A DNA stretch of 64,000 nt from Aliarcobacter sp017996075 (GTDB lineage Bacteria > Campylobacterota > Campylobacteria > Campylobacterales > Arcobacteraceae): assembly GCF_051062515.1 (NCBI RefSeq), contig NZ_JAMXEK010000001.1. One strand, given 5' to 3'. The position numbers were made by a program, and so were the translations under genes. The notes under the pieces are model-generated. The model saw only the letters and a program-made list of their open reading frames with translations, was not told the origin of the DNA and made no database searches. Shown one piece after another: positions 13,837 through 23,481 of this stretch. How positions within the stretch are numbered: position 1 is the first letter of the stretch; the number at the start of each line of letters is the position of its first letter.

Positions 13837-15099
13837 ATGTTGAAAGTTGGAATTATTGGAGTAGGAACAGTTGGAACAAGTGTTATAAATATTTTAAGAG
13901 ATAATAAAAATATTATTACTGCACGAGCTGGAGTTGAAATTGTTCCTACTATTGGAGTAGTTTCAAATTTAAATAAAAACAGAGATGTTCAAATAGAGCT
14001 TACTGATGATGTTTCAAGAGTTTTAGAAGATGATAGTATTGATATAGTTGTTGAACTTATGGGTGGAATTGAAAAACCTTATGAGATAGTAAAAAGAGCT
14101 TTGGAAAATGGTAAAGCAGTGGTTACTGCTAATAAAGCATTACTAGCGTATCATAGATATGAGCTTCAAGAACTTGCTGGTGATTCACCTTTTGAATTTG
14201 AAGCAGCAGTTGCTGGTGGAATTCCAATAATAAATGCTTTAAGAGATGGTTTAAGTGCAAACAATATAAAGTCTATTCAAGGGATTATGAATGGAACTTG
14301 CAACTTTATGCTTACAAAAATGATAAACGATGGTGCTAGTTATGACCAAATTCTAAAAGAAGCTCAAGAGCTAGGTTATGCAGAAGCTGATCCTACTTTT
14401 GATGTTGGTGGATTTGATACTGCACATAAACTTTTAATTTTGGGTTCAATCGCATATGGAATTGATGTAAAACCTGAAGATATTTTAATCGAAGGTATCC
14501 AAAATATCTCTAAAACTGATATAGAGTTTGCAAAAGAGTTTGAGTACAATATAAAACTTCTGGGAATTGCAAAAAAAGTAGGAAATCAAATAGAGCTTAG
14601 AGTTCACCCTGTTTTAATTCCACAAGACAAGATGATAGCAAAAGTTGATGGTGTTATGAATGGAATCTCTGTAGTTGGAGATAAAGTTGGTGAAACTATG
14701 TTTTATGGAGCAGGTGCAGGTGGAGATGCAACAGCTAGCGCAGTTATTGCAAATATAATTGATATTGCAAGAAAAGGTAAAGGCTCTCCTATGCTTGGAT
14801 TTGAAAAACAAGTAGGGACAAAACCCACTTTAATGCCAAAAGATGAGATTAGAACAAAATATTATTTAAGACTTGAAGTTGCAGATAAGACAGGTACTTT
14901 AGCAAAAGTTGCAAAAGTTTTTGGAGATAATTCTATCTCAATAGAAAATATGATGCAAAAAGCAAAAAAAGATGAAAAAGCAAACCTACTTTTAACAACT
15001 CACACTTGTGTTGAAAAAGATATTTTAAAAGCTATATACGAACTTGAACACTCTCAAGTAGTTCTTAAAAAACCTGCTATGATAAGAATAGAAGATTAA
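13837..15099 (+). CDS. hom: Homoserine dehydrogenase
   Basis: A 420-residue enzyme reducing aspartate semialdehyde to homoserine for threonine and methionine synthesis. It has the Rossmann glycine motif VGIIGVGTVGTSV at the N terminus, VTANKALLAYH, the catalytic-domain signature AVAGGIPIINALRDGLSANNIKSIQGIMNGTCNFMLT, and a C-terminal ACT domain (YYLRLEVADKTGTLAKVAKVFGDNSISIENM) that normally senses threonine. The length is typical. A hairpin follows the stop. Confidence 0.96.
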   Translation: MLKVGIIGVGTVGTSVINILRDNKNIITARAGVEIVPTIGVVSNLNKNRDVQIELTDDVSRVLEDDSIDIVVELMGGIEKPYEIVKRALENGKAVVTANKALLAYHRYELQELAGDSPFEFEAAVAGGIPIINALRDGLSANNIKSIQGIMNGTCNFMLTKMINDGASYDQILKEAQELGYAEADPTFDVGGFDTAHKLLILGSIAYGIDVKPEDILIEGIQNISKTDIEFAKEFEYNIKLLGIAKKVGNQIELRVHPVLIPQDKMIAKVDGVMNGISVVGDKVGETMFYGAGAGGDATASAVIANIIDIARKGKGSPMLGFEKQVGTKPTLMPKDEIRTKYYLRLEVADKTGTLAKVAKVFGDNSISIENMMQKAKKDEKANLLLTTHTCVEKDILKAIYELEHSQVVLKKPAMIRIED

Positions 15100-15116
15100 A
15101 TTCTTCTACTCTTTTT
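15089..15116 (+). terminator. Terminator after hom
   Basis: TAGAAGA (15089-15095) pairs with TCTTCTA (15102-15108), followed by ctcttttt. It overlaps the hom stop codon and lies between convergent genes. Confidence 0.6.
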
Positions 15117-16017
15117 AAAAAAACTCATTTTTTAGATCTTGATTTTTTGAGTATATTTTATAAGTTATATTTTTATAAATAAACTCCAAATAGTTTGCAT
15201 GAAGCCAAAGTCTGCTTGAACCTGTAATCTTAAATCTATCTTCTAAACTTAAAGTTTTATTTAGATAGTTTTCTGCATTTACATCATCAATACCATAAAT
15301 GGGATCTCCTAAAATTGTATATCCAATTGAGTGAAGATGAACTCTTATTTGATGTTGCCTTCCTGTTAGTGGAATTACTTCAATAAGTGTCAAATCTTTT
15401 TCTTTATTATATTTAATAGGTTTTATAATAGTAACAGACTCTTTCCCGCCCTCTTCTTTTTGACAAGTTTTCATTTTAACACCAATTAAAAGTCCCTCTT
15501 TATCAATATTTTTATCTATTTTTAACTCTTTGTCTATTTTTCCACAAACAATAGCTAGATATGATTTATGATATTTTTTATCTTGAAACATCTCTTTTAG
15601 CTCAATTTCGCTCTTTTTATTTTTTCCCACAATTACAAGTCCCGATGTTTCAGCATCAATTCTATGAATTAAATTTGCATCCTCTCCAAAATGAAATCTT
15701 ATTTCATCAAGTAAAGAGTAAGGAGTGTTTTTTGATATTGGATGAACCATAAGATGAGTTGGTTTATCAAAAATAGCAAAATCTTTGAACTCTAAAAGTG
15801 GTTTCAAGCCCCTACTAACTCCTTCAAAAACTCCAATAGAAATCTCATCACAATCAATGATTTCGCTTGGATTAAAAGCACTCATATCATTTCTAAAAAC
15901 TCTTCCTTTTCCTATTAGTTTTTGTGCTATTTTAGGGCTATATCCTAAATCATCTTCAAGAAAAAATTGAATCTTTTTATCTTTAATTGCTTTAAATTTT
16001 TTGAGTGTAAATGGCAC
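15115..16017 (-). CDS. RluA-family rRNA/tRNA pseudouridine synthase
   Basis: A 300-residue protein with an S4-like N-terminal part and the RluA catalytic domain. The HRIDAETSGLVIVGKN motif contains the catalytic aspartate; later motifs are LIEVIPLTGRQHQIRVHLHSIGYTILGDPIYG. It starts with GTG at 16017, preceded by a GGAG site; no ATG alternative exists upstream in frame. RluA-group enzymes have different targets (23S or tRNA sites), and I cannot assign one. The order synthase, purB, nrdA is recalled from Campylobacter jejuni. Confidence 0.88.
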   Translation of the reverse strand: MPFTLKKFKAIKDKKIQFFLEDDLGYSPKIAQKLIGKGRVFRNDMSAFNPSEIIDCDEISIGVFEGVSRGLKPLLEFKDFAIFDKPTHLMVHPISKNTPYSLLDEIRFHFGEDANLIHRIDAETSGLVIVGKNKKSEIELKEMFQDKKYHKSYLAIVCGKIDKELKIDKNIDKEGLLIGVKMKTCQKEEGGKESVTIIKPIKYNKEKDLTLIEVIPLTGRQHQIRVHLHSIGYTILGDPIYGIDDVNAENYLNKTLSLEDRFKITGSSRLWLHANYLEFIYKNITYKIYSKNQDLKNEFF

Positions 16018-16129
16018 GTTTTAATCTCCAGTTTTTGTTTGATTTTATATTATTTGGATACAATACAAACTCAAATTTGTTGAAAATAATATAATAAAAA
16101 ATATAGAAATATGATTAGAAGGGTATTTT

Positions 16130-17458
16130 ATGGTAGAAAGATATGCTAGAGTTGAGATGAGTTCAAAATGGACACAAGAAGCAAGATATGCAGCTTGGCT
16201 TGAAGTTGAAAAAGCAGCTGTAAAGGCTTGGAATAAATTGGGTCTTATTCCAGATGAAGATTGTGAAAAAATAGTAAAAAATGCAAAATTTAGTGTTGAG
16301 AGAATTGAAGAGATAGAAGCTATTACAAAACACGATTTAATAGCATTTAATACAAGTGTATCTGAAAGTTTAGGAGCTGAATCACGATGGTTTCACTATG
16401 GAATGACAAGTTCAGATGCCGTTGATACAGGCGTTGCTTTACAAATGAGAGACTCTTTAGAGATTATCATAAAAGATGTGCAAATGCTTTTAGAGAGTAT
16501 TAAAAAAAGAGCAATTGAACATAAATATACTCTAATGGTTGGAAGAAGCCACGGTATTCATGGAGAGCCAATAACTTTTGGATTAACTCTTGCTGTTTGG
16601 TATGATGAAGTTAAAAGACATCTAAAAAACCTTGAAGAGACTATGGAAGTTATTGCAGTTGGACAAATATCTGGAGCTATGGGGAATTTTGCGCATGCAC
16701 CACTTGAGCTTGAAGAGTATGCAATGGCTGAGCTTGGACTTAAACCAGAACCTTGTAGTAACCAAGTAATTCACAGAGATAGATATGCAAGACTTGCTAC
16801 AACTTTGGCTCTTTTAGCTTCAAGTGTAGAAAAATTTGCAGTACAAGTAAGGCATCTTCAAAGAACTGAAGTTTATGAAGCCGAGGAGTATTTTGCAGCT
16901 GGGCAAAAAGGAAGTTCTGCAATGCCACACAAAAGAAACCCTATTTTAACTGAAAATATAACTGGACTAGCTCGTATGATTAGAGCATATGTAACTCCAG
17001 CTTTAGAAAATGTTGCACTTTGGCATGAAAGAGATATTTCACACTCTTCAACGGAGAGATTCTGGTTACCAGATGCATTTATAACAACAGATTTTATGCT
17101 TCACAGAATGAATAGTGTAATAGCAAATTTAACTGTAATGCCTGAAAATATGATGAAAAACTTAAACTTAACTGGTGGACTTGTATTTTCTCAAAGAGTT
17201 TTACTGGAACTTCCACTTCAAGGAGTTAGTAGAGAAGATGCATATAAGATAGTTCAAAGAAATGCTATGAAAGTTTGGCAAGAGATACAACAAGGAAAAG
17301 CAACAACAAATGAAAAAGGTGAGAGCCTATATCTTCAATATCTTCTAGCTGATGAAGAGTTAAGAAAATCTTTAAGTGAAGAAAAAATAAGAGAGTGCTT
17401 TAATTTTGACTACTATACAAAAAATGTAGAAAAGATTTTCAATAGAGTTTTTAATTAA
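16130..17458 (+). CDS. purB: Adenylosuccinate lyase
   Basis: A 442-residue member of the fumarase/aspartase superfamily that acts twice in purine synthesis: on SAICAR and on adenylosuccinate. The signature GSSAMPHKRNPILTENI with the mobile catalytic serine is present, as are HYGMTSSDAVDTG and GRSHGIHGEPITFGL with the catalytic histidine. The length fits the bacterial short form. A good AGAAGGG ribosome site precedes it. It is followed 13 bases later by nrdA, so nucleotide synthesis genes are clustered. Confidence 0.97.
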   Translation: MVERYARVEMSSKWTQEARYAAWLEVEKAAVKAWNKLGLIPDEDCEKIVKNAKFSVERIEEIEAITKHDLIAFNTSVSESLGAESRWFHYGMTSSDAVDTGVALQMRDSLEIIIKDVQMLLESIKKRAIEHKYTLMVGRSHGIHGEPITFGLTLAVWYDEVKRHLKNLEETMEVIAVGQISGAMGNFAHAPLELEEYAMAELGLKPEPCSNQVIHRDRYARLATTLALLASSVEKFAVQVRHLQRTEVYEAEEYFAAGQKGSSAMPHKRNPILTENITGLARMIRAYVTPALENVALWHERDISHSSTERFWLPDAFITTDFMLHRMNSVIANLTVMPENMMKNLNLTGGLVFSQRVLLELPLQGVSREDAYKIVQRNAMKVWQEIQQGKATTNEKGESLYLQYLLADEELRKSLSEEKIRECFNFDYYTKNVEKIFNRVFN

Positions 17459-17471
17459 TAGGGGATTTTAA

Positions 17472-19856
17472 ATGACAATAATGATTCAAAAAAGAAATGG
17501 ACGAAAAGAGGTTTTGGATATTACAAAAATCCAAAAAATGAGTATTGAAGCAACAGCAGGACTTGATGGAGTTTCTCAAAGTGAATTAGAACTTGACTCT
17601 CATATAAAATTTATTGATGGAATGAATTCAAGTGATATTCAAGATGCTTTAATAAAAACAGCCGTTGAAAAAATTGATATTGATGTTCCAAATTGGACTT
17701 TTGTTGCAGCTAGACTTTTTTTATATGATTTATATCATAGAGTTGGAATTGCAACTTATGGAGTAAAAGGTGAGGCTTATAGGCATTTAAAAGATTATAT
17801 TAAATTTGGTATAGAAGCTGGAAGAATTATTCCAAACTTAGCTTCAGGTTATGATTTAGATGATTTAAATTCGTATATTGATCCAAGCAGAGACTTTTTA
17901 TTTAATTATCTTGGAATTAAAACTCTATATGATAGATATCTACTAAAAAATAGTAAAGGTGAACCAATAGAGTTGCCACAACAAATGTTTATGGCAATTG
18001 CTATGTTTTTAGCTCAAAATGAGGAGAAAAAACAAGAAAAAGCAAAAGAGTTTTATGATGTTATCTCTAAATTTGAAGTTATGCTTGCAACTCCAACATT
18101 AAGTAATGCTAGAACAAATAGACATCAGCTTAGTTCTTGCTATATTGGTTCAAGTCCTGATAATATTGAAGGTATCTTTGACGGATATAAAGAAATGGCA
18201 CTATTATCTAAATATGGTGGTGGAATTGGTTGGGATTGGAACCAAATAAGAAGCCTTGGTGGTTCTATTGATGGACATAAAAGTGCTGCTGGTGGAACAG
18301 TTCCATTTTTAAAAATCACAAATGATATAGCAATTGCTGTTGATCAATTAGGTACAAGAAAAGGTGCAATTGCAGTCTATCTTGAGCCTTGGCATATGGA
18401 TATTATGGATTTTATTGATTTAAAGAAAAATAGTGGAGAAGAAAGACGAAGAGCGCACGATTTATTCCCAGCACTTTGGATTAGTGATTTATTTATGGAG
18501 AGAGTTTTAGAAGATTCTTATTGGACACTATTTGACCCTGTTGAAGTAAAAGATTTGAGTGAATATTTTGGTGAAGAGTTTACAGCAAAATATATAGCTT
18601 ATGAAAATAGTGATAGTGTTACAAAAAATAGAATAAAAGCAAAAGATTTATGGAAAAAGATTTTAACTTCATATTTTGAAAGTGGAAGTCCATTTTTATG
18701 TTTCAAAGATAGTGCAAATAAAGCAAACCCAAATCCACATGCTGGACACATAAGAAGCTCAAATCTTTGTACAGAGATTTTTCAAAATACAAACCCAAAT
18801 CACTATAAAATAAAAGTAGAGTTTGAAGATGGTACTATCAAAACTTTTGAAGAGGAAGATTTAGTAGTGGTTGATGGCGGAATTACAAAAAAAGCAAATA
18901 AAGTAACTGCCCTTGATAGTATAAATGGCAAAAAAATATTTATAGTTGAAAAACAAAAAATAGATGGAGACACTGCTGTTTGTAATCTTGCAAGTATAAA
19001 CTTATCAAGAATAAACAGAAGTGAAGATATAAAAAGAGTTGTACCAATAGCTGTAAATATGCTTGACAATGTGATTGATTTAAACTTCTATCCACTTAGA
19101 AAAGTAAAAGCTACAAACTTAAAATCAAGAGCAATTGGTCTTGGTGTTATGGGTGAAGCTGAGATGTTGGCAAACAGTAAAATATCTTGGGGAAGCAATG
19201 AACACTTTAAGAAAATAGATGAGATTATGGAGTGTATTTCATATAATACTATTTTAGCAAGTTCAAATTTGGCAATAGAAAAAGGCTCTTATCCTACTTT
19301 TGATGGTTCAAATTGGAGTAAAGGAATTATGCCTCATGACCACACTCCACAAGCTGTAAATGCTATAGTAAATAAAGATTTATTTGATAACTCTTGCGAC
19401 TGGGATTTTTTACGAGAAAAAGTTAAAAAAGATGGTATGAGAAATGGTTACCTAATGGCTATTGCTCCAACATCATCTATCTCTATTTTAGTTGGAACAA
19501 CACAAGCTATTGAGCCTGTTTATAAAAGAAAATGGTTTGAAGAAAATCTAAGTGGTCTAATTCCAGTAGTAGCTCCAAAATTAAGTCCAGAGACTTGGTC
19601 TTTTTATACTCCTGCATTTGAAATAGACCAACTTCAAGTTGTAAAAGCAGCAGCAATAAGACAAAAATGGATAGATCAAGGTCAATCAACAAATATATTT
19701 ATGAGTTTAGATAAAGCAAGTGGAAAATACCTACACGAAATTTATACTCTAGCTTGGAAACTAGGTCTTAAATCAACATACTATTTAAGAAGTCAAAGTC
19801 CAGAAGCAAAAAATGATGTAGAAGATAGAAGTATGGAGTGCGCTGGTTGCCAGTAA
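17472..19856 (+). CDS. nrdA: Ribonucleoside-diphosphate reductase alpha subunit (class Ia)
   Basis: A 794-residue large subunit that reduces ribonucleoside diphosphates. It has an N-terminal ATP-cone (MTIMIQKRNGRKEVLDITKIQ to about residue 95) for allosteric control, active-site C223 (LSSCYIG), the N431-C433-E435 triad (SSNLCTE), second redox cysteine C504 (AVCNLAS) and the C-terminal shuttle pair in ECAGCQ. C433 and C504 are 71 residues apart, whereas the matching E. coli cysteines (439 and 462) are 23 apart, so about 48 extra residues are inserted (roughly 441-498). nrdB follows after 42 bases. Confidence 0.97.
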   Translation: MTIMIQKRNGRKEVLDITKIQKMSIEATAGLDGVSQSELELDSHIKFIDGMNSSDIQDALIKTAVEKIDIDVPNWTFVAARLFLYDLYHRVGIATYGVKGEAYRHLKDYIKFGIEAGRIIPNLASGYDLDDLNSYIDPSRDFLFNYLGIKTLYDRYLLKNSKGEPIELPQQMFMAIAMFLAQNEEKKQEKAKEFYDVISKFEVMLATPTLSNARTNRHQLSSCYIGSSPDNIEGIFDGYKEMALLSKYGGGIGWDWNQIRSLGGSIDGHKSAAGGTVPFLKITNDIAIAVDQLGTRKGAIAVYLEPWHMDIMDFIDLKKNSGEERRRAHDLFPALWISDLFMERVLEDSYWTLFDPVEVKDLSEYFGEEFTAKYIAYENSDSVTKNRIKAKDLWKKILTSYFESGSPFLCFKDSANKANPNPHAGHIRSSNLCTEIFQNTNPNHYKIKVEFEDGTIKTFEEEDLVVVDGGITKKANKVTALDSINGKKIFIVEKQKIDGDTAVCNLASINLSRINRSEDIKRVVPIAVNMLDNVIDLNFYPLRKVKATNLKSRAIGLGVMGEAEMLANSKISWGSNEHFKKIDEIMECISYNTILASSNLAIEKGSYPTFDGSNWSKGIMPHDHTPQAVNAIVNKDLFDNSCDWDFLREKVKKDGMRNGYLMAIAPTSSISILVGTTQAIEPVYKRKWFEENLSGLIPVVAPKLSPETWSFYTPAFEIDQLQVVKAAAIRQKWIDQGQSTNIFMSLDKASGKYLHEIYTLAWKLGLKSTYYLRSQSPEAKNDVEDRSMECAGCQ

Positions 19857-19898
19857 ATAAAATCTAGAATATAAAATTACTAGCATACAAGGAATTAA

Positions 19899-20921
19899 AT
19901 GGAAAGAAAAACTATATATAACCCAGATTCTAAAGAGAGTTTAAACGAAAGAAGAGTTTTTGGTGGAAACTCTGATGGTATGATAAATTTTACAAAAATG
20001 AAATACCAATGGGCATTAAATCTTTGGGATACAATGGAAGCAAATACTTGGTTTCCAAGAGAAGTACAAATGACGCAAGATGCAAAAGATTATAAGTATT
20101 TAACACCAGCTGAAAAAAGAATGTACGATTTAGTATTAAGTCAATTAATCTTTATGGATTCTTTACAAACAAATAATCTAATGGATAATATAAATCCATA
20201 TATAACTGCACCTGAAATAAATGCTTGTCTAAGTAGACAATCTTACGAAGAGGCAAATCATAGTAAATCTTATGCTGTAATGGTTGAGAGTATTTCTGAT
20301 AATACAGATTTAATCTATGATATGTGGAAAACTGATGTTAAATTAAGAGAAAAAAACACTTATATTGCTGGAGTTTATGAAGATTTATCAAATGGTGAAT
20401 TAACTGATGAAAAACTACTATTAGCACTTTTTGCTAATCAAATTTTAGAAGGATTATATTTTTATGCTGGTTTTGCAGCAATTTATGCTCTTGGTAAAAG
20501 TGGTAAAATGCTTGGAAGCTCACAAATGATTAGATTTATTCAAAGAGATGAAGTTACTCATCTTTTACTTTTTCAAAATATGATAAATAGTGTAAGAAAG
20601 GAAAGACCTGAACTATTTACTCCAGAGCTTGAAGAGACTGTAAGATCTATGTTTAGAAAAGCAGTTGAGCTTGAAGCATCTTGGGGAGCATATATTACTC
20701 AAGGTCAAATTTTAGGTTTTACAGATGGAATAATTACACAATATATTCAATATCTTGCAGATAAAAGACTTGATGCTGTTGGATATAAGCCAGAATACAA
20801 TGTAAAACACCCAATTCCTTGGGTAGATGGATATGCAAGTTTCAACGACCAAAGAACAAATTTTTTTGAAGGAAATGTAGTAAACTACTCAAAAGGTAGT
20901 ATAGATTTTGATGATTTCTAA
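19899..20921 (+). CDS. nrdB: Ribonucleoside-diphosphate reductase beta subunit (tyrosyl radical type)
   Basis: A 340-residue ferritin-like R2 protein. Candidate metal ligands are D87 (FMDSLQ), E118 and H121 (YEEANHSKSY), and the later E and H in FIQRDEVTHLLLF. Y125 is spaced like the radical tyrosine of E. coli R2 (four residues after the histidine), so this is a tyrosyl-radical enzyme and not a chlamydia-type one with phenylalanine. It pairs with the adjacent nrdA. Confidence 0.95.
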   Translation: MERKTIYNPDSKESLNERRVFGGNSDGMINFTKMKYQWALNLWDTMEANTWFPREVQMTQDAKDYKYLTPAEKRMYDLVLSQLIFMDSLQTNNLMDNINPYITAPEINACLSRQSYEEANHSKSYAVMVESISDNTDLIYDMWKTDVKLREKNTYIAGVYEDLSNGELTDEKLLLALFANQILEGLYFYAGFAAIYALGKSGKMLGSSQMIRFIQRDEVTHLLLFQNMINSVRKERPELFTPELEETVRSMFRKAVELEASWGAYITQGQILGFTDGIITQYIQYLADKRLDAVGYKPEYNVKHPIPWVDGYASFNDQRTNFFEGNVVNYSKGSIDFDDF

Positions 20922-20947
20922 AATTAAAAAAAAAGATAGGGGCAAAA

Positions 20948-21937
20948 ATGTCAATTTTTATGAAGATTTTTATTTTACTAATTTTATTTGTATCTTTAAA
21001 TATAGTTTCTATATATACTTTTAGTTACGAAGATTATTTTACAAATAAAAAAGAGGATATAGAACTAAAAGATAAAAAAGGCATTTTCCAGTTTTTTGGT
21101 GAAGATTTCTTTAAAAAAGCTGGTTATAAACCATCTGAATTTGTAATTTCTAAAAACAACAATCTTTTATTTCTAAGTGGTACATTTTCAAGCAATGAAG
21201 TTGCCAAACAAGTTATTGATTTTCTAAAAATAAACAATACTCAAAATATTAATATTTTAGAAAATAGTGAGGTTAGCAAAGATTTATTAGTTCAAATTTT
21301 AGAGATTACTGAGCATTTAAAAGATAATTTTGAAAATGGTTCAAAAATAAGTTTTGATGGAAATAAACTTATTATAGAAGGTGAATTAAAAGAAAATAAG
21401 TATAAGGAGCTAATTAAAACTGCTATATCAAAAATAGATAAATATGAAATTCAAGCTAATATCTATGAGAAACAATTAAATAAAATTGACTTAAATAACG
21501 AAAATGTTACAAAAACTGAAGATACTAATAAAATAGAGGAAAATATTGAACAAAATGAGAAAATATTATCAAAAGATAATGTACAATCTATTATTAATAA
21601 TATTTTTATAACAGATAAAATTTCTTTTGAAAGAAGAAGCGTAGAACCAACAGAAAAATCAAAAATTCTTATAGAAGAAGTTAGTAATATTTTAAAACAA
21701 AATAGTAACTTTAATATAGAAATTGGTGGACACACAGATTCAAGGGGAAATAAAGAGCTAAATAAAAAAATATCTCAAGATAGAGCAAATAGAGTAAAAG
21801 AGATTTTAGAGAGCTTTGGTATTGATAAAAATAGAATTAAAGCAGTTGGATATGGAAATGAAAGACCAATTGCACAAGATGATGAAAATGGTTTATCAGA
21901 AATAAACAGAAGAGTAGAATTTATTATAGGGGATTAA
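20948..21937 (+). CDS. Inner-membrane-anchored OmpA-like protein
   Basis: A 329-residue protein with one N-terminal membrane helix (FMKIFILLILFVSLNIVSIY), a BON-like alpha/beta region (KPSEFVISKNNNLLFLSGTF, KISFDGNKLIIEGELKENK), and a C-terminal OmpA peptidoglycan-binding domain: FNIEIGGHTDSRGNKELNKKISQDRANRVKEILESFGIDKNRIKAVGYGNERP. It should hold the membrane to the cell wall. It lies 4 bases before the next membrane protein gene, so they probably act together. There is no hint of a motor channel like MotB. Confidence 0.85.
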   Translation: MSIFMKIFILLILFVSLNIVSIYTFSYEDYFTNKKEDIELKDKKGIFQFFGEDFFKKAGYKPSEFVISKNNNLLFLSGTFSSNEVAKQVIDFLKINNTQNINILENSEVSKDLLVQILEITEHLKDNFENGSKISFDGNKLIIEGELKENKYKELIKTAISKIDKYEIQANIYEKQLNKIDLNNENVTKTEDTNKIEENIEQNEKILSKDNVQSIINNIFITDKISFERRSVEPTEKSKILIEEVSNILKQNSNFNIEIGGHTDSRGNKELNKKISQDRANRVKEILESFGIDKNRIKAVGYGNERPIAQDDENGLSEINRRVEFIIGD

Positions 21938-21941
21938 TAAT

Positions 21942-22460
21942 ATGCTAGTAGAAATCGCACAATATATTGTTATAAATTTATCAGTTGCATTTATTTTAGG
22001 TCTAGTTTTTGGTTATATTATTGGAAGAGGTAATAAAGAGAAGTTTAATGCTATACAAAATAGTACAAATACAAACACAAATTTTGTAGAAAAGAATAAA
22101 ATAAAAATAAACCCTATTTTCAATAAAAGTGCTAGCTTGGACTTTAAACCGATGGTTTTAAGCACATCAAACAAAAAAGATAATCTTAAAAAAATAAAAA
22201 GTATAGATGAAGATATAGAAAATGAACTATTTAAACTTGGAATTTATCATTTTGAACAAATATCAATTTGGTCTAGTAAAAATGCAGAGTGGATAGAAAA
22301 CTTTTTAAATCTTCCAAACTATGTACGAGCAAACCAATGGGTAGAACAAGCAAAAATACTAAAAACAGGAAGAGAAACAAACTATAGTCAAAAGCTTTTA
22401 GATGAAGAAAATGAAGATAACGAAGATTTAAACACAAAAGCTTCAACACAAGATAACTAG
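21942..22460 (+). CDS. Membrane protein with helix-hairpin-helix-like C-terminal domain
   Basis: A 172-residue protein. One N-terminal membrane helix (IVINLSVAFILGLVFGYIIG) is followed by a low-complexity linker and a small helical domain (DEDIENELFKLGIYHFEQISIWSSKNAEWIENFLNLPNYVRANQWVEQA). That domain matches the pattern LxxLGIYHFxQIxxWxxxxxxWV known from C-terminal extensions of ribosomal protein L21 and NuoE-like proteins, a helix-hairpin-helix relative. The function is not known. It is cotranscribed with the OmpA-like gene. Confidence 0.75.
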   Translation: MLVEIAQYIVINLSVAFILGLVFGYIIGRGNKEKFNAIQNSTNTNTNFVEKNKIKINPIFNKSASLDFKPMVLSTSNKKDNLKKIKSIDEDIENELFKLGIYHFEQISIWSSKNAEWIENFLNLPNYVRANQWVEQAKILKTGRETNYSQKLLDEENEDNEDLNTKASTQDN

Positions 22461-22486
22461 TTTATTGCCTAAAGCTTGAGTAGATT

Positions 22487-23473
22487 TTAATCTTCAATTC
22501 TAAGCAAATATCTTCCAACAACAGTGCCATTTAAAAGTTTTTCATAAGCATCTTTTATACCATCCAAGCTTATTTTATTTGTAATTTCATTTAGGTTTTT
22601 AACGCTATATTTACTTGCTAATTTTTCCCAAGCATCTTGTTTTTTCTCTAAACTACACTCAACACTATCAATCCCAATTAATCTTACACCTCTTAGAATA
22701 AATGGAAAAATATTTGTATTTAAACTACTTGAAGCTGTAAGTCCACAACAAGTAACAACTCCATCATAATTTGTCTGTTTTAAAGCTGTTGATAAAATAT
22801 CTCCACCTGTTGTATCAATTACTCCTGCAAATCTTGGTTTTAAAAGAGCTTTTGAACTATCTTTTAAAAACTCTTCTCTTAAAACCACTTCACTCGCACC
22901 AATTTCTTTCAAATAGCTAATTTTATCTTCCTTTCCAGAAAGAGCTACTACATTAAAACCTAATTTACTCAAAATTGCAACTGCCAAAGAGCCAACCCCA
23001 CCTGTTGCACCAGTAACTAAAATATCACCACTTTCTTGTGTTATATTATTATCTATAAGTTCATTTATACTCAATGCTGCCGTAAGTCCTGCTGTTCCAT
23101 AAATCATAGCCTCTTTATCGCTTAAAGAGCTAGGAATTGCTACAAGCCAAGAAGCAGGAACTTTAACATATTGACTATGCCCACCATTTGTATTCATACC
23201 TAAATCATATCCAGTAGCAATAACTTTTTGCCCTACTTTAAAGATATTTGATTTTGTCTCAACAATCTCTCCTGCAACATCAACACCAGTAATATGTGGA
23301 AAAACTCTAGTAACTCCAGGATTTCCAACTGAACTAAGAGCATCTTTGTAATTTAAAGATGAATATGTAGCCTTAATAATAACTTCATTTTCACCACAAA
23401 TTGGTTTAAGCACATCTTTTACACCAGAAATAATTTCATCATTATGATTTTTTTCAACTACAAAAGCTTTCAT
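22487..23473 (-). CDS. Quinone oxidoreductase/acryloyl-CoA reductase, YhdH/AcuI type
   Basis: A medium-chain dehydrogenase/reductase of 328 residues without zinc-ligand cysteines in the usual places. Motifs: SSLNYKDALSSVGNPGVTRVFPHITGVDVAGEIVET, the nucleotide site DILVTGATGGVGSLAVAILSKLGFNVVALSGK, and PFILRGVRLIGIDSV typical of YhdH/AcuI, which reduce acryloyl-CoA or quinone-like substrates with NADPH. I use the second ATG because the AAGGA site directly abuts the first (23479). It lies just downstream of gpsA. Confidence 0.85.
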   Translation of the reverse strand: MKAFVVEKNHNDEIISGVKDVLKPICGENEVIIKATYSSLNYKDALSSVGNPGVTRVFPHITGVDVAGEIVETKSNIFKVGQKVIATGYDLGMNTNGGHSQYVKVPASWLVAIPSSLSDKEAMIYGTAGLTAALSINELIDNNITQESGDILVTGATGGVGSLAVAILSKLGFNVVALSGKEDKISYLKEIGASEVVLREEFLKDSSKALLKPRFAGVIDTTGGDILSTALKQTNYDGVVTCCGLTASSSLNTNIFPFILRGVRLIGIDSVECSLEKKQDAWEKLASKYSVKNLNEITNKISLDGIKDAYEKLLNGTVVGRYLLRIED

Positions 23474-23481
23474 TTTCATCC

